A stretch of 64,000 nt of DNA from Phorcus lineatus (GCA_921293015.1 OV121081.1:61645022-61709021), one strand, 5' to 3'. Counted from the stretch's first letter, positions 12,905 through 27,113 are shown. The notes: generated by a model from the sequence alone, not told the origin. Translations and numbers: made by a program.

Positions 12905-13744
12905 CAGGGTTAGAAATTAACTTAAAACAGCACTAGCCAACCGGACTAGTGACTTTCTAAAACCACTAGTCCGAAGCAAGTCTAGGTAGTCCAAAAACAA
13001 TGAAACTAATGTTTAACTGTCAGGGCACTTTATTTCATTGGTCACTGTCACATGTTATTTTCATGGTTATATTTCAGTCATAGGTTTCAGCTAATCAAAT
13101 TTCAATAGTGACACACGTTCTGCAGTACATTTTCTCATCTTTGTATAAAAGCCACTTGAATCTTGTTTCCCAAGACTCACGATACATACGACGTCGTTTT
13201 GCTTCATACTCCTTACTTTTCTCTTGTTCTGATGCTTTCAATTTCTTACCAGGTTCAGTGACATTAATGTAGCGCCAAATTATTTAAACGAACTGTCAAA
13301 TGGTAACCACGGTAAAAGTTGAGTTCGTACCTAAACGGTTTTCGCACAAATACGACATTTCAATATAAGCGAACCATTGTTTGATTACGAACTGTTACTC
13401 AATCTTAAACACAATATGACATGCGCAAAAGGTTTTTGCATTCAGACATTCAAGCTAACGTAATTCACAAAAGACATTCACAACCTCGCGACGACGATAT
13501 CGGAACTAGTGGATTTATTTATGTTTGTTTGTTATTCCTTTTGGGAAGCACGTTTAAGAGACATTATGTAATTATCATCACTCTGATAGATAAAACTGTT
13601 CTAAGAATTTTGATTAAAAAAAACTTATTAAGTTTAATTTGAAAATGCTAGTCGCCACACGGACGAGTGAAAATAAATTAGCGGTCGCCCGATCACATTT
13701 TCACTCGCCAATGGCGACCGGGCGACCGCTAATTTCGAACCCTG
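12905..13744. mobile_element. hAT-like MITE with TIRs and a 6-bp TSD
   Basis: It begins CAGGGTTAGAAATTA and ends TAATTTCGAACCCTG, which are inverted copies with one mismatch. It is flanked on both sides by ATGGTG (12899-12904, 13745-13750). Subterminal palindromes (CACTAGTCC type on the left, GCGGTCGCCCG type on the right) lie inside. No transposase frame, so it is non-autonomous. The superfamily is inferred from TIR style. Confidence 0.8.
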
Positions 13745-16398
13745 ATGGTGGAATCAAAATTGCGAATTTCATGTACTAAAACGGAAGGTGATTTAATTTT
13801 GTTTTTATCAGCATTGACGCGCATGCAATCAAAGTTCGTCTTAACTCGAGTCCGCATTTTTGGAAAAACCCTCATTAGCATATCACGTGACATTCACCGT
13901 TTGTGAAACGATTCGAGCTATCAAACTTCAGGACTCATAGTTATTTAAATCAAGAGTTTTCGTTGAAGGTAATTATTTTTTTTGGAAGGAAAGTATTATC
14001 TGGTTATCCACTCAGTTATGAAGATGATGACATGCATACATTTCTTATTTTGCCAAAAAAATTCAAAGTAACGTGATGTTGTCATAACCGGACTAGCCAA
14101 TTTGTTCTGTCAGATTGTGACGTCATAAAGTATGAATGCACCAGGTATAACAACAAAATTTTCTGCATTCATCGAGAAATGGGTGCATGTTTTTGAGAGC
14201 TCACGTCCAATCAGAATTTTGTAATTATATGTAAATGGTAGTCAAGATTTCGGGTTCTTCACATATATAATGCAGGACTTGTTGAATACCATTCATATCT
14301 CATCAAGTGAAATAGGAGATATCTATATGTACACTTGTTTCTACACCACTAATGAAATTATAAATTTCTGCTTCACTCGATAAGATGTACTTGGCAATTT
14401 GTTGAAAAATGTCATATGTCCTTGGCATTCAGAAATCATTTTGTAAGCGAAGGAAGATTGTTTAACATTGCATGTTCATATGGTATTTTGGCATGTATCA
14501 AAGCCAAATAGCGTTCCTGGCAATGCCTCCATTGCTTAAATGCAACTTTTATTTGAGTAATAAATTCTTCATTGTTGCTTCAACTTTATGCAAGTGTATC
14601 ATGCTTGAATACACAAGACTCCATACCAAGTGAACTGTGATATTGTTGATCATTTATCTCATTGTATACTTTCTGCTTTGTTTTATTGATACTGGGTCCA
14701 TGGCATTGCAGATTTTCATCAATTTTATATATAATTTTATGTTTTTCACATAACGTTTACATTACTAATATTCAACCCTTGATATTCATGCTAATGTTTC
14801 AGAATGCTTCTACTTGTTATTCGGAGTGCATTTTGTTCCCTATATGTGAACAGAATATGAACAACTGACATTTGATCGCTCCTCTGGTGAGCATTCATAA
14901 CCTTATGTTTAATTAGAAATAAATATTTAAACAGAATTATTTGTCGTTGCATTCTATTGCAGTCGGATATGTAAAGGTTGGAAGTAAAAAACAGCATTAG
15001 GGTCAGTTGATTAATACATTGAATCTACAGTTTTCTACAGAGAAGTGAAATTATGGAAAGGTGAATTTTGAGGTAATATTAATAGTGCTAAACTTGATTT
15101 GGAAAAAGCCTGTTAGACTAAAACGTTACTCTTCAGTTGGCCACTGGGTAAAATATTGGCAAACCCAGCATTTACTGGAGCCTGCAGGAAATGGTTACAA
15201 TGGCTGTTTTATCAACTCCAAGAACCATCCCTGTAATTAAGTTATGAGCAAGCACGTATGACCTTCAGGTAAATTTTGTGATGAAGAGGTGTAGAGAAGT
15301 ATTTTAATGAAAGCCCTAGTGTCTTTCACACCATGATATTGGTAGAGCACAATGTTGACACAGCTTAACCCTTGTGGCCAACATATTCCAACATTTGGTC
15401 AGTGTGAACTCTGACCTACAAATATCAAGGGCCTCTCTGTATGCTGATATCATCTGACTGACAGGCTAGTTGTTAGCAGGTATGGTCCTCTGTCTTAGTA
15501 TTTTATTTCATAGACTGTTTGGAAAATTTGTCTTTCAAGCTGTAGCAATACACTCACAGGTCTTTCATATTCTAAATAATTTATGCAGCCAGTGGTCCAC
15601 CCCATATTTTCTCTGTAACCAAGTTGTGATATCTGTAAAGGGCAACTCTTAGCTACTCAACAGCAAAAGTTTTATATATGCCATCATTATCGAGCAAAAA
15701 CTCATTTGAGGTGTTTCTGAGTTTTAATACATTCGAGAAAGATTAGAAAGGAAAAAGCACATTGCCTTGTCATAAACCAAGTCCTGCAAGTCACACATGA
15801 AATTGGTGCGAGGATGCCAAACTAGCCATATGGTTAGCTGAATAGCTTCCACGTTCATGTTAGATTCTGAAGAGTTTACTCTGACCTGAGTGAAGGGTCT
15901 AGTAGAATGACATATTGAACTCTTCAGCTAGTCTCTTGAAACAACCCTGAGAACATTGATAGAACAAACTAAACTCAACCCTCATAGATCTCTGCCTTGT
16001 CTACTCAGCATAAATAGGCAAAGAACAATCTATCATTGCTGTCATGTTTTGTTGTCCTCAGTTAATCCCGGGCCATACTTTACTAACAAACGTTACATGA
16101 ATAATGATTATATATATTAATATCGTATCTTTAATCCTGAACAGGATGCTAATGTCAACTTTCCTTACCTATGCATATACAGCACACAGAATGTTCTGAA
16201 CATCAGAGATAGGAAAATATTATAAATTACTATGATCTCCTCTTTCTAAGCTATTTTCATTTTTAATGTCTTATTATTGTGGAGATGATTAGGTTACATC
16301 ATTAAATAAGCCACTAAACTTGAAATATCTTGCAGACAACTGCTTAAACTGTCATTTCCGATATTGAGACTATCAAGAATCCTGTCCCAGGCTCCATA
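13745..16398. other. Non-coding region, nothing recognised
   Basis: AT-rich with no splice-bounded open frame that I trust and no clear repeat boundary. Confidence 0.5.
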
Positions 16399-16708
16399 TC
16401 TCTGCTATTAGATCTCCTGGTCTATCAGTCACTTTACCTACTGAGATCCGTGGTTCAAATCCCACCAGGGGCTCGGCAACTTTTGTCTGCAGTAGAAAAC
16501 TGTTCTACACGCAGTAAGGTTTGGGTGTAATGCTACACTGAATTTCAGCGTAGTACCACCCATGATTAGCTAGTTCCAGCCGATGCTCGCAGGTTTCACC
16601 GCAGTGCACAATGGTGTTGCGGGCTTTCTCCCTGCAATAATACTAGCAGCCGCAATATAAGTGAAATACTCTTGAAAGCGGCGTTAAACCCCATATCACC
16701 TCACCACC
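16399..16708 (+). mobile_element. tRNA-derived SINE, 5' part degenerate
   Basis: It shares its body with the copy at 22006: a B-box-like GTGGTTCAAATCCC, then a conserved roughly 200-base body and the tail GCGGCGTTAAACC. The A-box part is diverged. Older than the second copy. The boundaries are approximate. Confidence 0.8.
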
Positions 16709-17329
16709 TACTGAAACATAGGGAGGTTGTCTGTGACATAGAGGCACCAGCAAGAATATAAACCCACACCATTATGACGAAAAAAGCTAACTTCCATTGT
16801 CCGAATAAGCCTGTAATAAGACCATGGTTCCAAGTTGTCTGATGTAGGATCTGAACCTAAATTGTCATAGCATTATGTTAGAAGTAAACAATTAGTTTCA
16901 CTATATTACTGGATTATTTTCTCCTTCTGCTTGGCCTACAAGGTCACATGACAGCATTGACACCAAACATATTAACCTGTACATATTGTGAAGGTCCATG
17001 TAAGAATCCAAACACCTACCGTAGATTAAAGTAGCTGTGGGAAATCCTAACCTTGAACTTTGTACTTTGCATGTAATAGTGTAAATCAAGCTATAGGCAA
17101 TAATTTGTATCTGTGACTGTTTTTGATTAGATAGAGTTGTGTCCCTTATATTTGACAGAATAACCGTAATTTAAGACATTTTGGCACTTACGAATATCTT
17201 AGCATTAAGAAAGCTTCAAAACGTCAAATCCTAGTCGATTAGCCTGATCTGTTACAACACAGGGAGAAGCTATCTAGCGACTAAATGGAGTATATGCAGT
17301 TGTACCAAGGCAACAGAAGCTCTTAAGAA

Positions 17330-17905
17330 ATGGTGACATCAGCATGGAAATGAATCAGTCAAGAAATGACAACTGGGCTAACTGTCATTACCATGGATAA
17401 GCTTTTCAATAGTGGTTCTTTGATGTCTGAAGGTTTATCTTTTGGTTAAAAACAGGATGTGGGCTAGGAATGGTGAAATCAGCAAGAATATTAACTTTTC
17501 AAGAAATGACACCTGGGCTAAATGTCAGTACCATGAGTAAGTCTTTGAAAAGACAATCATTCTTAGATGTCTCAGGGTTCATCTTCTGGGGTAAAAACAG
17601 GATGAGGGGCTAGGCATGGTGACATCAGCAAGGAAATGAACAATTCAAGTAGTGACAACTGGATAAACTTTCAATACCATCAACAACACTTGTGAAAGGA
17701 TAATATTTTTTAGATGTCTGAAGATTAATCTTCTGGTCAAAAACAGAATAAGGAACTAGAAATGTTGACGCTAGCATTCAAGTAATGTCAACTGGAATAC
17801 CATCATTACTATGAAAACAAAGATGGTTTTGAGATGCTAGAGCACTCATCAAGTGGTCAAAAAAATTATGTGAGGCTAGGAACGGTGACATCATAAAGGA
17901 AATGG
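17330..17905 (+). repeat. Diverged tandem repeat, period about 140 bp, 4-5 units
   Basis: The unit marker GGTGACATCAGCAAG recurs near 17333, 17471, 17617, 17763 and 17883, with companion motifs AAGAAATGACAACTGG and AAAAACAGGAT. The drift indicates an old array. Confidence 0.75.
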
Positions 17906-18766
17906 AGCAATGACAAACAGGCTAATATGTAATAGAAAAAAAGGCTATCAATGCCGGAATCAGGTTGTAAGTGATCTAATCCAGGTTCTTAGATGTTTGA
18001 TGCTTGATCCTCTTGTATATAATTATGTTACCCGTGCTGGAACACTAGACAGGTCAGGTCTCCATGTTGTATTGGTTTCATGCATAATGTAGCTGTTGTT
18101 CATCTTGAAGATTCCATATCAATGAATAAATCTTTGGTCTAAATCCCCTTGCTTAATCTGCAGTCAGGAAGGATTTGTGCTTTTGAAGATTGCTACAATT
18201 ATCTTACTTTTCATGCTGTTGTCTTTGTTGCCGATACAAGTTAACCATACTTTGTTTCGAAACAATGGAATGGAAAATGGAATGTACAAGACTTGTCAGA
18301 GTCTGTCGTCCAGCCCTCAATCTCCTCCAGGAATATATCCTCGGTTCAACTTTGAGTTTTTAATTACAATTGTACAAAGTTATGCTCTGTTTATCAATTG
18401 TTCAAAAGTGCCTCTCAATTAACTATTGCAATCTACAAACAATTATGAAGGGACACAGCTACATATACATAGTCAGTGAACTGAAAGGCACGCTAGCAAA
18501 CTCAATTACACACCTACTCAGACGATAACTCAACCATCTAGATTTTTCAAATACCTCTTTGTGTTATTTATCTTTGTAATAAAATTCTAACACATATCTT
18601 ACTTATGGCAATGTAAGTACTAATAAAGCTATGAAAATCTAGGTCTAGCTTTATGCACCTTCAGGAGATCACTTCAGGTCTTTATTTAGATTTAATATAT
18701 CCTAGTGTTTAAATCATATCAAAATGACCCTCACATTACTGAATATGTGGAAAGTACCGTATATTA

Positions 18767-20410
18767 CAGTGTATAAGTCGAGTTTTTTATAACAGAAATT
18801 GAGGGGTGAAGGAGGGGGGTCGAGTTATATACGAGGTCTATGTTTGAGACCTAAAAATTCTAAGGTCAAGGGACGATCTGCCGGTAGGAGACGAACAGAC
18901 GAGATTCAAACCGGAAGCCACGATGTCAACTCATTGTCAAAATATTGAAATAAAATTACTTTTATAAGTATTACATATTAAACTGTTTTTTATGATATTT
19001 AATTCCTAAAAATAAATAAATTACTACGATTGGGAATCCAGTTTGATCGAATTGAAATTGATCCGTTTGTAAATAATCTTATCGATCGACGCCATTTTGA
19101 ATTTTTAATGTTCGGCGTTGAAAATTACTGTCGAAGTTGAACATTAGCTAAGACCTATTTCCCTAATCTAACGTTATTTCTATCATAACTTTTAGTTATG
19201 AAAATTAATTACATAAAAGACGTACTGTAAAATCATTATATTTTGTCGATATGCACATTCGATGGGCTTTGTAGAAAATTTGCACAGAGCTTTCTTAGAC
19301 TGTCAACAAAACGTAACATGGACATAACAATTACACAAGAACCGATAGGTAATTACTATTAGTATCACTGTAATTTTTCTGCATAGTACATGCAGTTTTT
19401 CTCACCAATCGCTTTGTCGATATGCGCAATAATTAAACCCCGCGAATAAGTCGTTTTTTATGTTAGCGCGAAAATAACACGCTACGTTGTCACATGTTAT
19501 AGAAATGTTATCGGCACAAATTTCATCTTGTACCCCTACCTCATCAGTAGACGTATGTTGACTCGTTCCCGTGAAAAAATCAATTACTCTTCTAGCTTTC
19601 TTTAAATTTGATGAAGACATTTGGTTTGTTTTTCACCGCGTAAAATACTCGGAATTTCACAACTCGGACTATCAATTTCGGAGAAAAGCAGAGCGAGAGG
19701 TTATGATAGAATTATCCAATGAAATGTATCCTTACATTCAAATCACATATGGGTATTCTGAATTAACCAATTAAATTTAACCTTTTGTCTGAGGTCACTT
19801 ACGGGTATGAGTTCTTGGTAATGTGCTATAAATAGTTACGGGAATTTCCAAATTTCGTTATGAAAACCGTAACATTTAAATTGAGTTAGAAACCGAATGC
19901 TACGCATGATATGCATATAAATGCGTACTTAATGTTTATTGCGTATGGTGTGGCCCAGTAGTTATTATTTTTTGCACCACAGTTCATTATAGATGCGTTA
20001 TTTATTAATTACACAAATACGCACTCTAGGTGCAACACTGCGCATGTACTGAGAAGTAAATGACATAAAATTCTTTTTATAAAAAGAACAAACACCAGCA
20101 CACACGTATGTATTTTTTATTATTATTTATTATTATATATAATACATTTATTACAACAATCTCTTATTAAACAAATGCTTACTGTATTACAAAACACTGA
20201 CGTATTACAACTCACTTTGAAAATTACCGATACATCAACTTACAGTAACTAAATCTCTCAACGTGCCGCGTGTTTCATGTCGACCTGCCTCCAACACGCG
20301 CTATTAGGGGGGTCGACCTATATACAAGGTATATGATTTTGACAGCAATTTGGGGGCCTGAGAAAGGGGGTCGACTTATACACAGGGTTGACTTATACAC
20401 TGTAATATAT
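18767..20410. mobile_element. 1.6-kb non-autonomous TIR element
   Basis: The left end TATTACAGTGTATAAGTC is matched by its reverse complement at 20386-20405, with G-rich subterminal stretches (GGGGGGTCGA type) at both ends. The TA-rich flanks fit a TA-targeting (Tc1/mariner/pogo-like) family. The inner frames (19571-19774 and the opposite strand) show no transposase motif. Confidence 0.75.
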
Positions 20411-20573
20411 AAGTTAGATCATGTGTTGAATGTTGCAGGAGCAGCATGGGAAGAATTTGTAAATTTTCACGGAAAATTAGAGGATAAATATTCATGTTGT
20501 GTAGTTGCAGCCATATCAGTACTTGGCTTGTTTGACAAGTAGTGCACTGTTCATGTTTGAATGACTCTTCCAG

Positions 20574-20681
20574 ATCTATCCGGTCTGATGTGAGAGGAAG
20601 TTCCCAGTGAGACGTTCCCCTGTCCCTCCTTCCCTTCCACCCGCTCAACGTCTCTCCTGCAGTCTTCTACACAGCACTACA
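20574..20681 (+). other. Candidate untranslated 5' exon (possibly of UGCG)
   Basis: A GC- and pyrimidine-rich patch in AT-rich surroundings, bounded by the acceptor TTCCAG (ends 20573) and the donor ACA|GTGAGT. All three frames contain stops, so it would be non-coding leader. UGCG exon 1 has an acceptor just before its ATG and therefore needs an upstream exon, which this could be. Alternatively it is unrelated. Confidence 0.3.
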
Positions 20682-22005
20682 GTGAGTACAATAGTTGATG
20701 AATTGTTATACTTTAGTGTTCATTGTTATGATATGAGTATTTGTGATTTGCACACTTTGTCTGTGCTTGTGGGTTTCAACACAATGCATAGTCACACTGA
20801 TGTTGCAGCCTTTTCCCCTGATAGTATCGATTATGAAGTTGAGGAAGTGAGTACATTGTGATGTCATTGTTTTTATTGTGACTCATATAACTGAAGATAG
20901 TAAAAGTTTACTATGTCAAGGAGTTGGTGATATAAGCATATTGTTCCAGATAGATTATAGAGATATTGGCTGCTCTTTAACAAATTTTATCTACTGTGTG
21001 ACACAGTTTTCTACAAATCATCAAGTTCATTTTGAAATGTTACATTATGTATGAGTGCTCAGCTCTCTGCTTTCAAATAAAAGTTTATAACATAAACAGG
21101 ATGCAGTATTCTCAAAGTTCTCCTAGCTTTAAGATAGTATACTAGTAATGAAGCAATGTTGATATTTGTTGCATCATTTTCCCCAGCTTAACAGGAGTTT
21201 TGAAATCATTGCTCAGTTTGTAAAAGAGGCTTATTTATTTTTAGTCAGAGTCCTAGCAATTGACTGAAATGGAATTGAGTTAATGTGTATCCACACAGGC
21301 AATAAAGTAAGCAGTGCACTTATAAACGGGTCAGTAGTGAAGACTTTCATGGGTTGATTTTAACAGCCTCTTTACCAATGATTTCTGGGAGAGTAAATAC
21401 AATACCTATATGTTGAATGTAGATTGCTTTCAACAATCCATTTAAAACCTTGAGAGCTTTGTGGAATATTTTATATAATGATTATACATACCTAATGATA
21501 TAATTTTTAACCGTCAATCTGATTGTTTAGGAATATTTTAAGAAATATGAAGTATGTCTGTTTAGTGAGGCAAGGAGGTCAACTTAAGTGAAAGTCAGAC
21601 AAGCCTGAATAATTGGCACACGACACAAACCGGACTTCGACAGCTTAATTGCTATCCATTGGTGTGCTGGATTTAAGTATGAGGTGGAATATAACCCCAA
21701 GAAATGCATATTAGAATAAGAGCTAATCCTTTCACAAGATGACATTTGAAGAGTTGGAGCACATTTGTAATGAAATAATTCATAATTGACAAGCAGATAA
21801 AGGAAGAGATGTTCAACAGGTAAGGTAGGGGTTAAGTTGATATGTTTACTAATGTTTAATCTGGCATGCTAGTTGAGTAAAGTTACAACTGGCAATGAAT
21901 GAGAACTTTGTAAGAATATCAGGAATTGGTTGTAAATACATTAATCTGTTTATCTGGTTGTGTACAGGAACTATGTGGTCATTTCCTACTTTCATCCACA
22001 CACAA

Positions 22006-22318
22006 GGGGGTGGGATAGCGCAGTGGTTAACGCGTTCGGCTTCGGTTTGAGAGGTCCGTGGTTCGAATCCCGCCAGGGGCTTGGCAACCTTGTCTGCAGT
22101 AGAGAACTGTTCTACACGCAGTCAGGTTTGGGTGCAATGCTACACTGAATTTCAGCATAGTACCACCTATGGTTCGCTAGTTCCAGCCGATGCTCGCAGG
22201 TTTCACCGCAATACATAGCCACGATGGTGTTGCGGGCTTTCTCCCTGCCATAATACTAGCAGCCGCGATATAAGTGAAATAATCTTGAAAGCGGCGTTAA
22301 ACCCCATCTCACCTCACC
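22006..22318 (+). mobile_element. tRNA-derived SINE, full-length with TSD
   Basis: The head has Pol III promoter boxes: A box TAGCGCAGTGGTTAACG and B box GGTTCGAATCC. The body is shared with the copy at 16399, and the tail GCGGCGTTAAACCCC resembles molluscan SINE tails. It is flanked by an 11-bp direct repeat TCCACACACAA (21995-22005 and 22319-22329). The intact boxes and TSD indicate a fairly recent insertion. Confidence 0.92.
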
Positions 22319-25300
22319 TCCACACACAACTGTAAAGCACTGAAAAAATACTCCATGGGGTTTGGCCCTTTTCTATTTCAACCCTCTTATTTTATTATGC
22401 TGAAACAATGATTGGGCAGTGAGCCCTACATACATCGATATCAAAGAAGATATTAAACTGAAATTTTGGGGAAATCAACTTTTATTATAACAGCTTCTCA
22501 TAGAGTTTACTGTAATTCAGAAAGAGAGAGATACCAAGTGACAATGGTGCAACCTTTTCAGCTGCTATGATATCATCTCCATCAAATTATTGAAATACAA
22601 AAACAATTTAAACCTGGATAACTGGGCTGATTCTTTGCCCTATGTGTTAAAGCATGCTAACCTCACGGTCCATGAGTATGCTATGCATATTAACCAGCAG
22701 CTAATTATCCTGTGTGGTGAATCATTTCAAACTTATTTCAATTCAAGAGCATTTATAAGATCCCCTGTTAAGTATTCACTTCATACCAGGCAGTTTGGTA
22801 CTAATTTGTCTGTTACTTTGTCATCTGTCACTGTTCTTGAATAAATGTTACTTCTAGATCCTAAATTTGTATCTATGTCTTGACTTATTTTCTTTGCAAG
22901 TTACCTACGGTAAGAATAAGTAATGTTATGAAAGAGAAAAAGGGGGTCTTACATGCATTATTCTTTGAGAAGAGGAATTTTTGAGAAAATACAAATTTCT
23001 GTTAGTTTTTCATTTCAAAAATATTATAATCCTGGATATGCATTGATCATATGGATGAGAAAATAATTGATATTTTTATGCTTTTATCAATTAACATTAT
23101 GTGATGAATCAGTTGATATAGTGTCAGAGAGACAAAGAAGTAAAAGCAAAGGTTCTTCTCAAATATGTAAAATCTTGGGAAGTGTATATTGACCCCTAGG
23201 GCTCCTTAAAAATATTTATAAATTTCGCTAACACAATGTAAATTTGAGGGACTGTGTTGTCACTTAAAGGTTGATACAATTTTATAATAAAGTTTGTTAA
23301 AATGACACTTGCAAAGGTTTAAAAACATTTTATGAAGATTTGCTTGCTCTCCTTGAATTATTCTGACATGTAGAATAAATCTATCAAGAATTATTTGAAA
23401 ATAAACCTTTCACAATGTAGACTAAATGCTAATGCATGTTGTCAAAAACTCCTTACAATACTGCACTGCTAATGATGGATTATATTTTCCTCTATCAACA
23501 CTTCCATTTTCATTCTTTTAAAAACAAACAAAACTTTCTCAGACCCATTATGCTTTTCGTATGAGATTTCTTTCTTTTGGTCTCATGGCAATTTTATCAT
23601 ACACCATCTAAAGTACTTATTGGTTAGGTGGACTGAGTCTTTGACAGGTAAGCTCAAATGGTGTGATTTATGCTCTAGATAAGATGTACATGGTTACTTG
23701 ATAGGACCAGTGGTTGCACAGACTAGGTAATTACCATTTGGTTGAATTGGACAAACCAAGGATAATCCCTTTTCATCCGTAATGGGAAATATTATCATTA
23801 ACCCTTTACCTGCGGCTGCCGATAAACAATCGTGCCTCAACTCAGTGCCCTTTGTGAGGGAACAAAGGTCTATGGATAGTCAATAATGAAGTTGACTTTT
23901 CATAGAACTTGTTCTCTTTCATCATCAGTTTATAAAATTCCTCTTAAAGAAGTTAATTCCTCTCGTCAATTCCTTACATTCCATTGTTACACAATTAAAA
24001 TTCCTGTAGTTAGCCACACATTCATCGCTAGGGATAATGAGATTCTCTATAGGTTTGTAAATAAACTTGTTGACTAATGATTGTTATTACCGTGTTCCAT
24101 TTTCTGATAAGTTGTTCATAGGTTATGTATGTGGTTCAGTAGTTGCACAGTTGTTATACAGAGGCGTAACTACCTTGTAGCACAAAAAGCAAGTGCTTAC
24201 ACTTTGAAATTCAATAAAAGCATTTAGCATATAAACGTCATATTGCCTGGATGTACACAGTTTACGTTTCTTGAATAAATGTTTCTTTAAAATATATTGC
24301 TGGTTACAGTCGTCAAACGCACAGTTCTTTTTTGTCTCTTTTTGTTGAGTATTTGCCATTGGTTGATCATCCCCTTGTTAATGAGTTGTTTCTCCTTGAG
24401 TACTTAGTTTTAAGTCTGAATCATGAATGAAGGATAGTGATATTTGTATTGACCTTTCAAGTGGGGTTTTTTCACCTCTATTGACATAATGTTGTCAGTG
24501 GGCTTGAACAAAATATCAACACTGTCGTTATAAGTCTGATTTGAAGTGGACTGTAATATACATGCCACTGGTGATATATATTGTGTTACATTGTCTGTAA
24601 ATCATGAAGCAGAAGGGGTCAATCCATGTAAACAACACAGGAACTGATAAGAAATATGAAAATGTGTTATTATATGATATATAGAGATTATTACCCATGG
24701 AAGTATGTCATATGATTTTTACGCGGAAGTGAGTCATACGACTTTTACAAACTGAGTTAGAATTTTAGAATTACCCTTTGTCTGACACTGGTTATATAAA
24801 AATGTGCACTAGTTATGTAGAAGTCACATGACACATTTCTGCAGAGCTCCAGATAGGATGCGTATCTGCGTACAATATGCACGGGTAATTCATATAGCAT
24901 TAAAACTGAAAAACAATGAGTGACAGATACGCAAAACTTTGCCTGAATACGAGTCAAATATTTGAATGTGATTGTGACTTGTAAAAATAAAGTTTCATTT
25001 CTACATGTCTGATCTTTACATCTCGAATAGTAGCCAACTGATGCCAACCTGTATGGAAACAAAGATTACCAAGTTTATATTTCGTCAAAGATAAATTTCT
25101 CGTTTAGTTACAACTTAAATGTGTGGAAAATATAATCAACGACTAACATCGAAAAAGATGCTAACTTTGAATGAGGATCTGAAAACGATAAACCTTGAAA
25201 TACTCCTAGTTTTTTTATGTGGTGATTTTACTCCTATATTTTTATTTTGATGAGTGAAATACCCCCCTGAGTCCAAAAAATTATCTGGAGCGAGCCTTGT

Positions 25301-25870
25301 TTCTTGAGCGTTTTTGTTTTCAATTTTAATCACACAGAACTATCCACAAAACCTTCTCTTATGACAAAGCGCTAATGTGAAGTCACAAACAAATGTTTTA
25401 TGATGTCACAGTAGTAAATATATGGGGATTCGCAATACAACAATTGATCCGAGGCAAAAGTTATATGTGCACATTTTGAAAATATGTGATTATTTATGTT
25501 ACATTCTATGGGTAATATAATTAAACTAATTCAATATAATATGATATCATATAAAATGATATAATATAATAAAGAAACATGTTAATTAATACAAATGAAG
25601 GAGGCATGCATACTGCTTTATTACTTATCCCATATAATCTCAACATTTTAACTGAGGCTTCTACCTTACTGCAATGTAACATATCCGAACTGTTCACCCA
25701 GGTATGATGTCACATGCCCCCTAGAACTGAAGTGATGGTCATCACCTAGCATCACCCCACATTGGCTGGTGGTGGGTTGGAGTGATGCTCCTGACCTCAG
25801 ACTGTGTCCACTCATCAGCATGTTCAGTGCTGGGACTGTGTATGCATGATCATTCGGGTGAACCTGGTGC

Positions 25871-26480
25871 AGTCCCTAGCATCACTCATGTCATCTTCCA
25901 GCGTATCCCTCTACAGTGCATGGTGAGAGGGTGTGCAGCTTTCGCTAACTTGTAGCTCATAGCTCATAGTCCCTAGCATCACTCACGTCATCTCGCGGCG
26001 TATCCCTCTACAGTGCATGGTGAGAGGGTGTGCAGCTTTCGCTAACTTGTAGCTCATAGCTCATAGCTTATAGCTTATAGCTCCAGCACTTTGGCTAATG
26101 CGTCAAGACTCACCTCATCTACAACCTGTAATGGTGTGCAGCTTTCCCGAACTTGTAGCTTTTAGCTTCATCTCTTTGGCTTTCATTTCCAAACTCAACC
26201 TCACTATACCTGAAGTGGTGTGCAGCTTTTTCGAACTTGTGGTTTCTAGTTCCGACACTTTGGCTAATATTCCCCACTCACCTTCACCTCTACAGCAGGT
26301 AGTGGTGTGCAGCTTTCGCTTACTTCTGACTTCTAGTTCCACCACTTTGGCTTTGTTTCCAAACTCTACTTCATCCACAACCTGTAATGTTTAGCAGCTT
26401 TCCTGAACTTGCAGCTTCTTCTTCCAGCACGCTGACCTTTTATCTAAGCTCAACCTCACATATTCAACATGAGGTGTTTT
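25871..26480 (+). repeat. Tandem repeat, period 97 then about 86-107 bp, about six units
   Basis: A near-perfect 97-bp duplication (25871 and 25968) is followed by more diverged copies, each marked by GTGTGCAGCTTTC (25930, 26027, 26134, 26219, 26305, 26392). Short AGCTCATAGCT/AGCTTATAGCT micro-repeats sit between them. Opposite-strand frames show a matching peptide repeat, which is a consequence of the DNA repeat. Confidence 0.85.
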
Positions 26481-27113
26481 ATTAGCTCTTTATCCAATAT
26501 CTTGACAACTCCGCTTCAGATTCCAAATGTGCGTCATCAAACTCCAGCATCAACTTATTTGGTGCTTCTAGATATTCAAGCACCACATCTAGTGTCAGAG
26601 GGTCTCCTTGATCATTTTCATCTCCAACTTCAACTTTGAGTCTATGCATCTTGTTCAAGTTCCGTCTCCTTAGTTTATGCCGCAATTCCCGCTTCAACTT
26701 CTTCATAAGACTTTTAGATATTTTATAGAGGATAGTTCAATATTGTCATATAAATATTATACTGTGGTATTTTACATGGGCAAATAATAGACTTCAATAT
26801 TAATACAGTCCAAGCTACCAATACATTCCACCATCAGTTCCGAGTGTAGATCTTTACCTGCTACCTAACAAGTAAAGCTTAGAGAATATGCCAAAAGTGT
26901 AGATCTATGTTAGCTTCCTCATAGCCAACATGTTGAGATAATCTACGATCAGTTCCCAGTGTAAATCTAATGTAAAATAGTGTGTGTTCTTTGTCAAAAA
27001 GGGGGATTCTGTTTCAAATCATGTCTGATTTTGATCAATTTCAAATTTCTGGTCTCAAATAAAAAGTGAAAGTATTTTTTGTAAATTTTTATACTTAGGA
27101 TAAAAAGTGATGT

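Noticed and set aside
22006..22090. Functional tRNA gene
   Set aside because: The A and B boxes are those of a SINE head that continues into a repeated body and tail with a TSD; no complete cloverleaf was confirmed.
24757..25062. 101-codon minus-strand frame
   Set aside because: No recognisable domain or splice context.
26115..26706. Minus-strand frames with a repeated K-L-H-T peptide, possibly a coiled-coil gene
   Set aside because: The peptide repeat follows the DNA tandem repeat, and the two frames are in different phases with stops between them.
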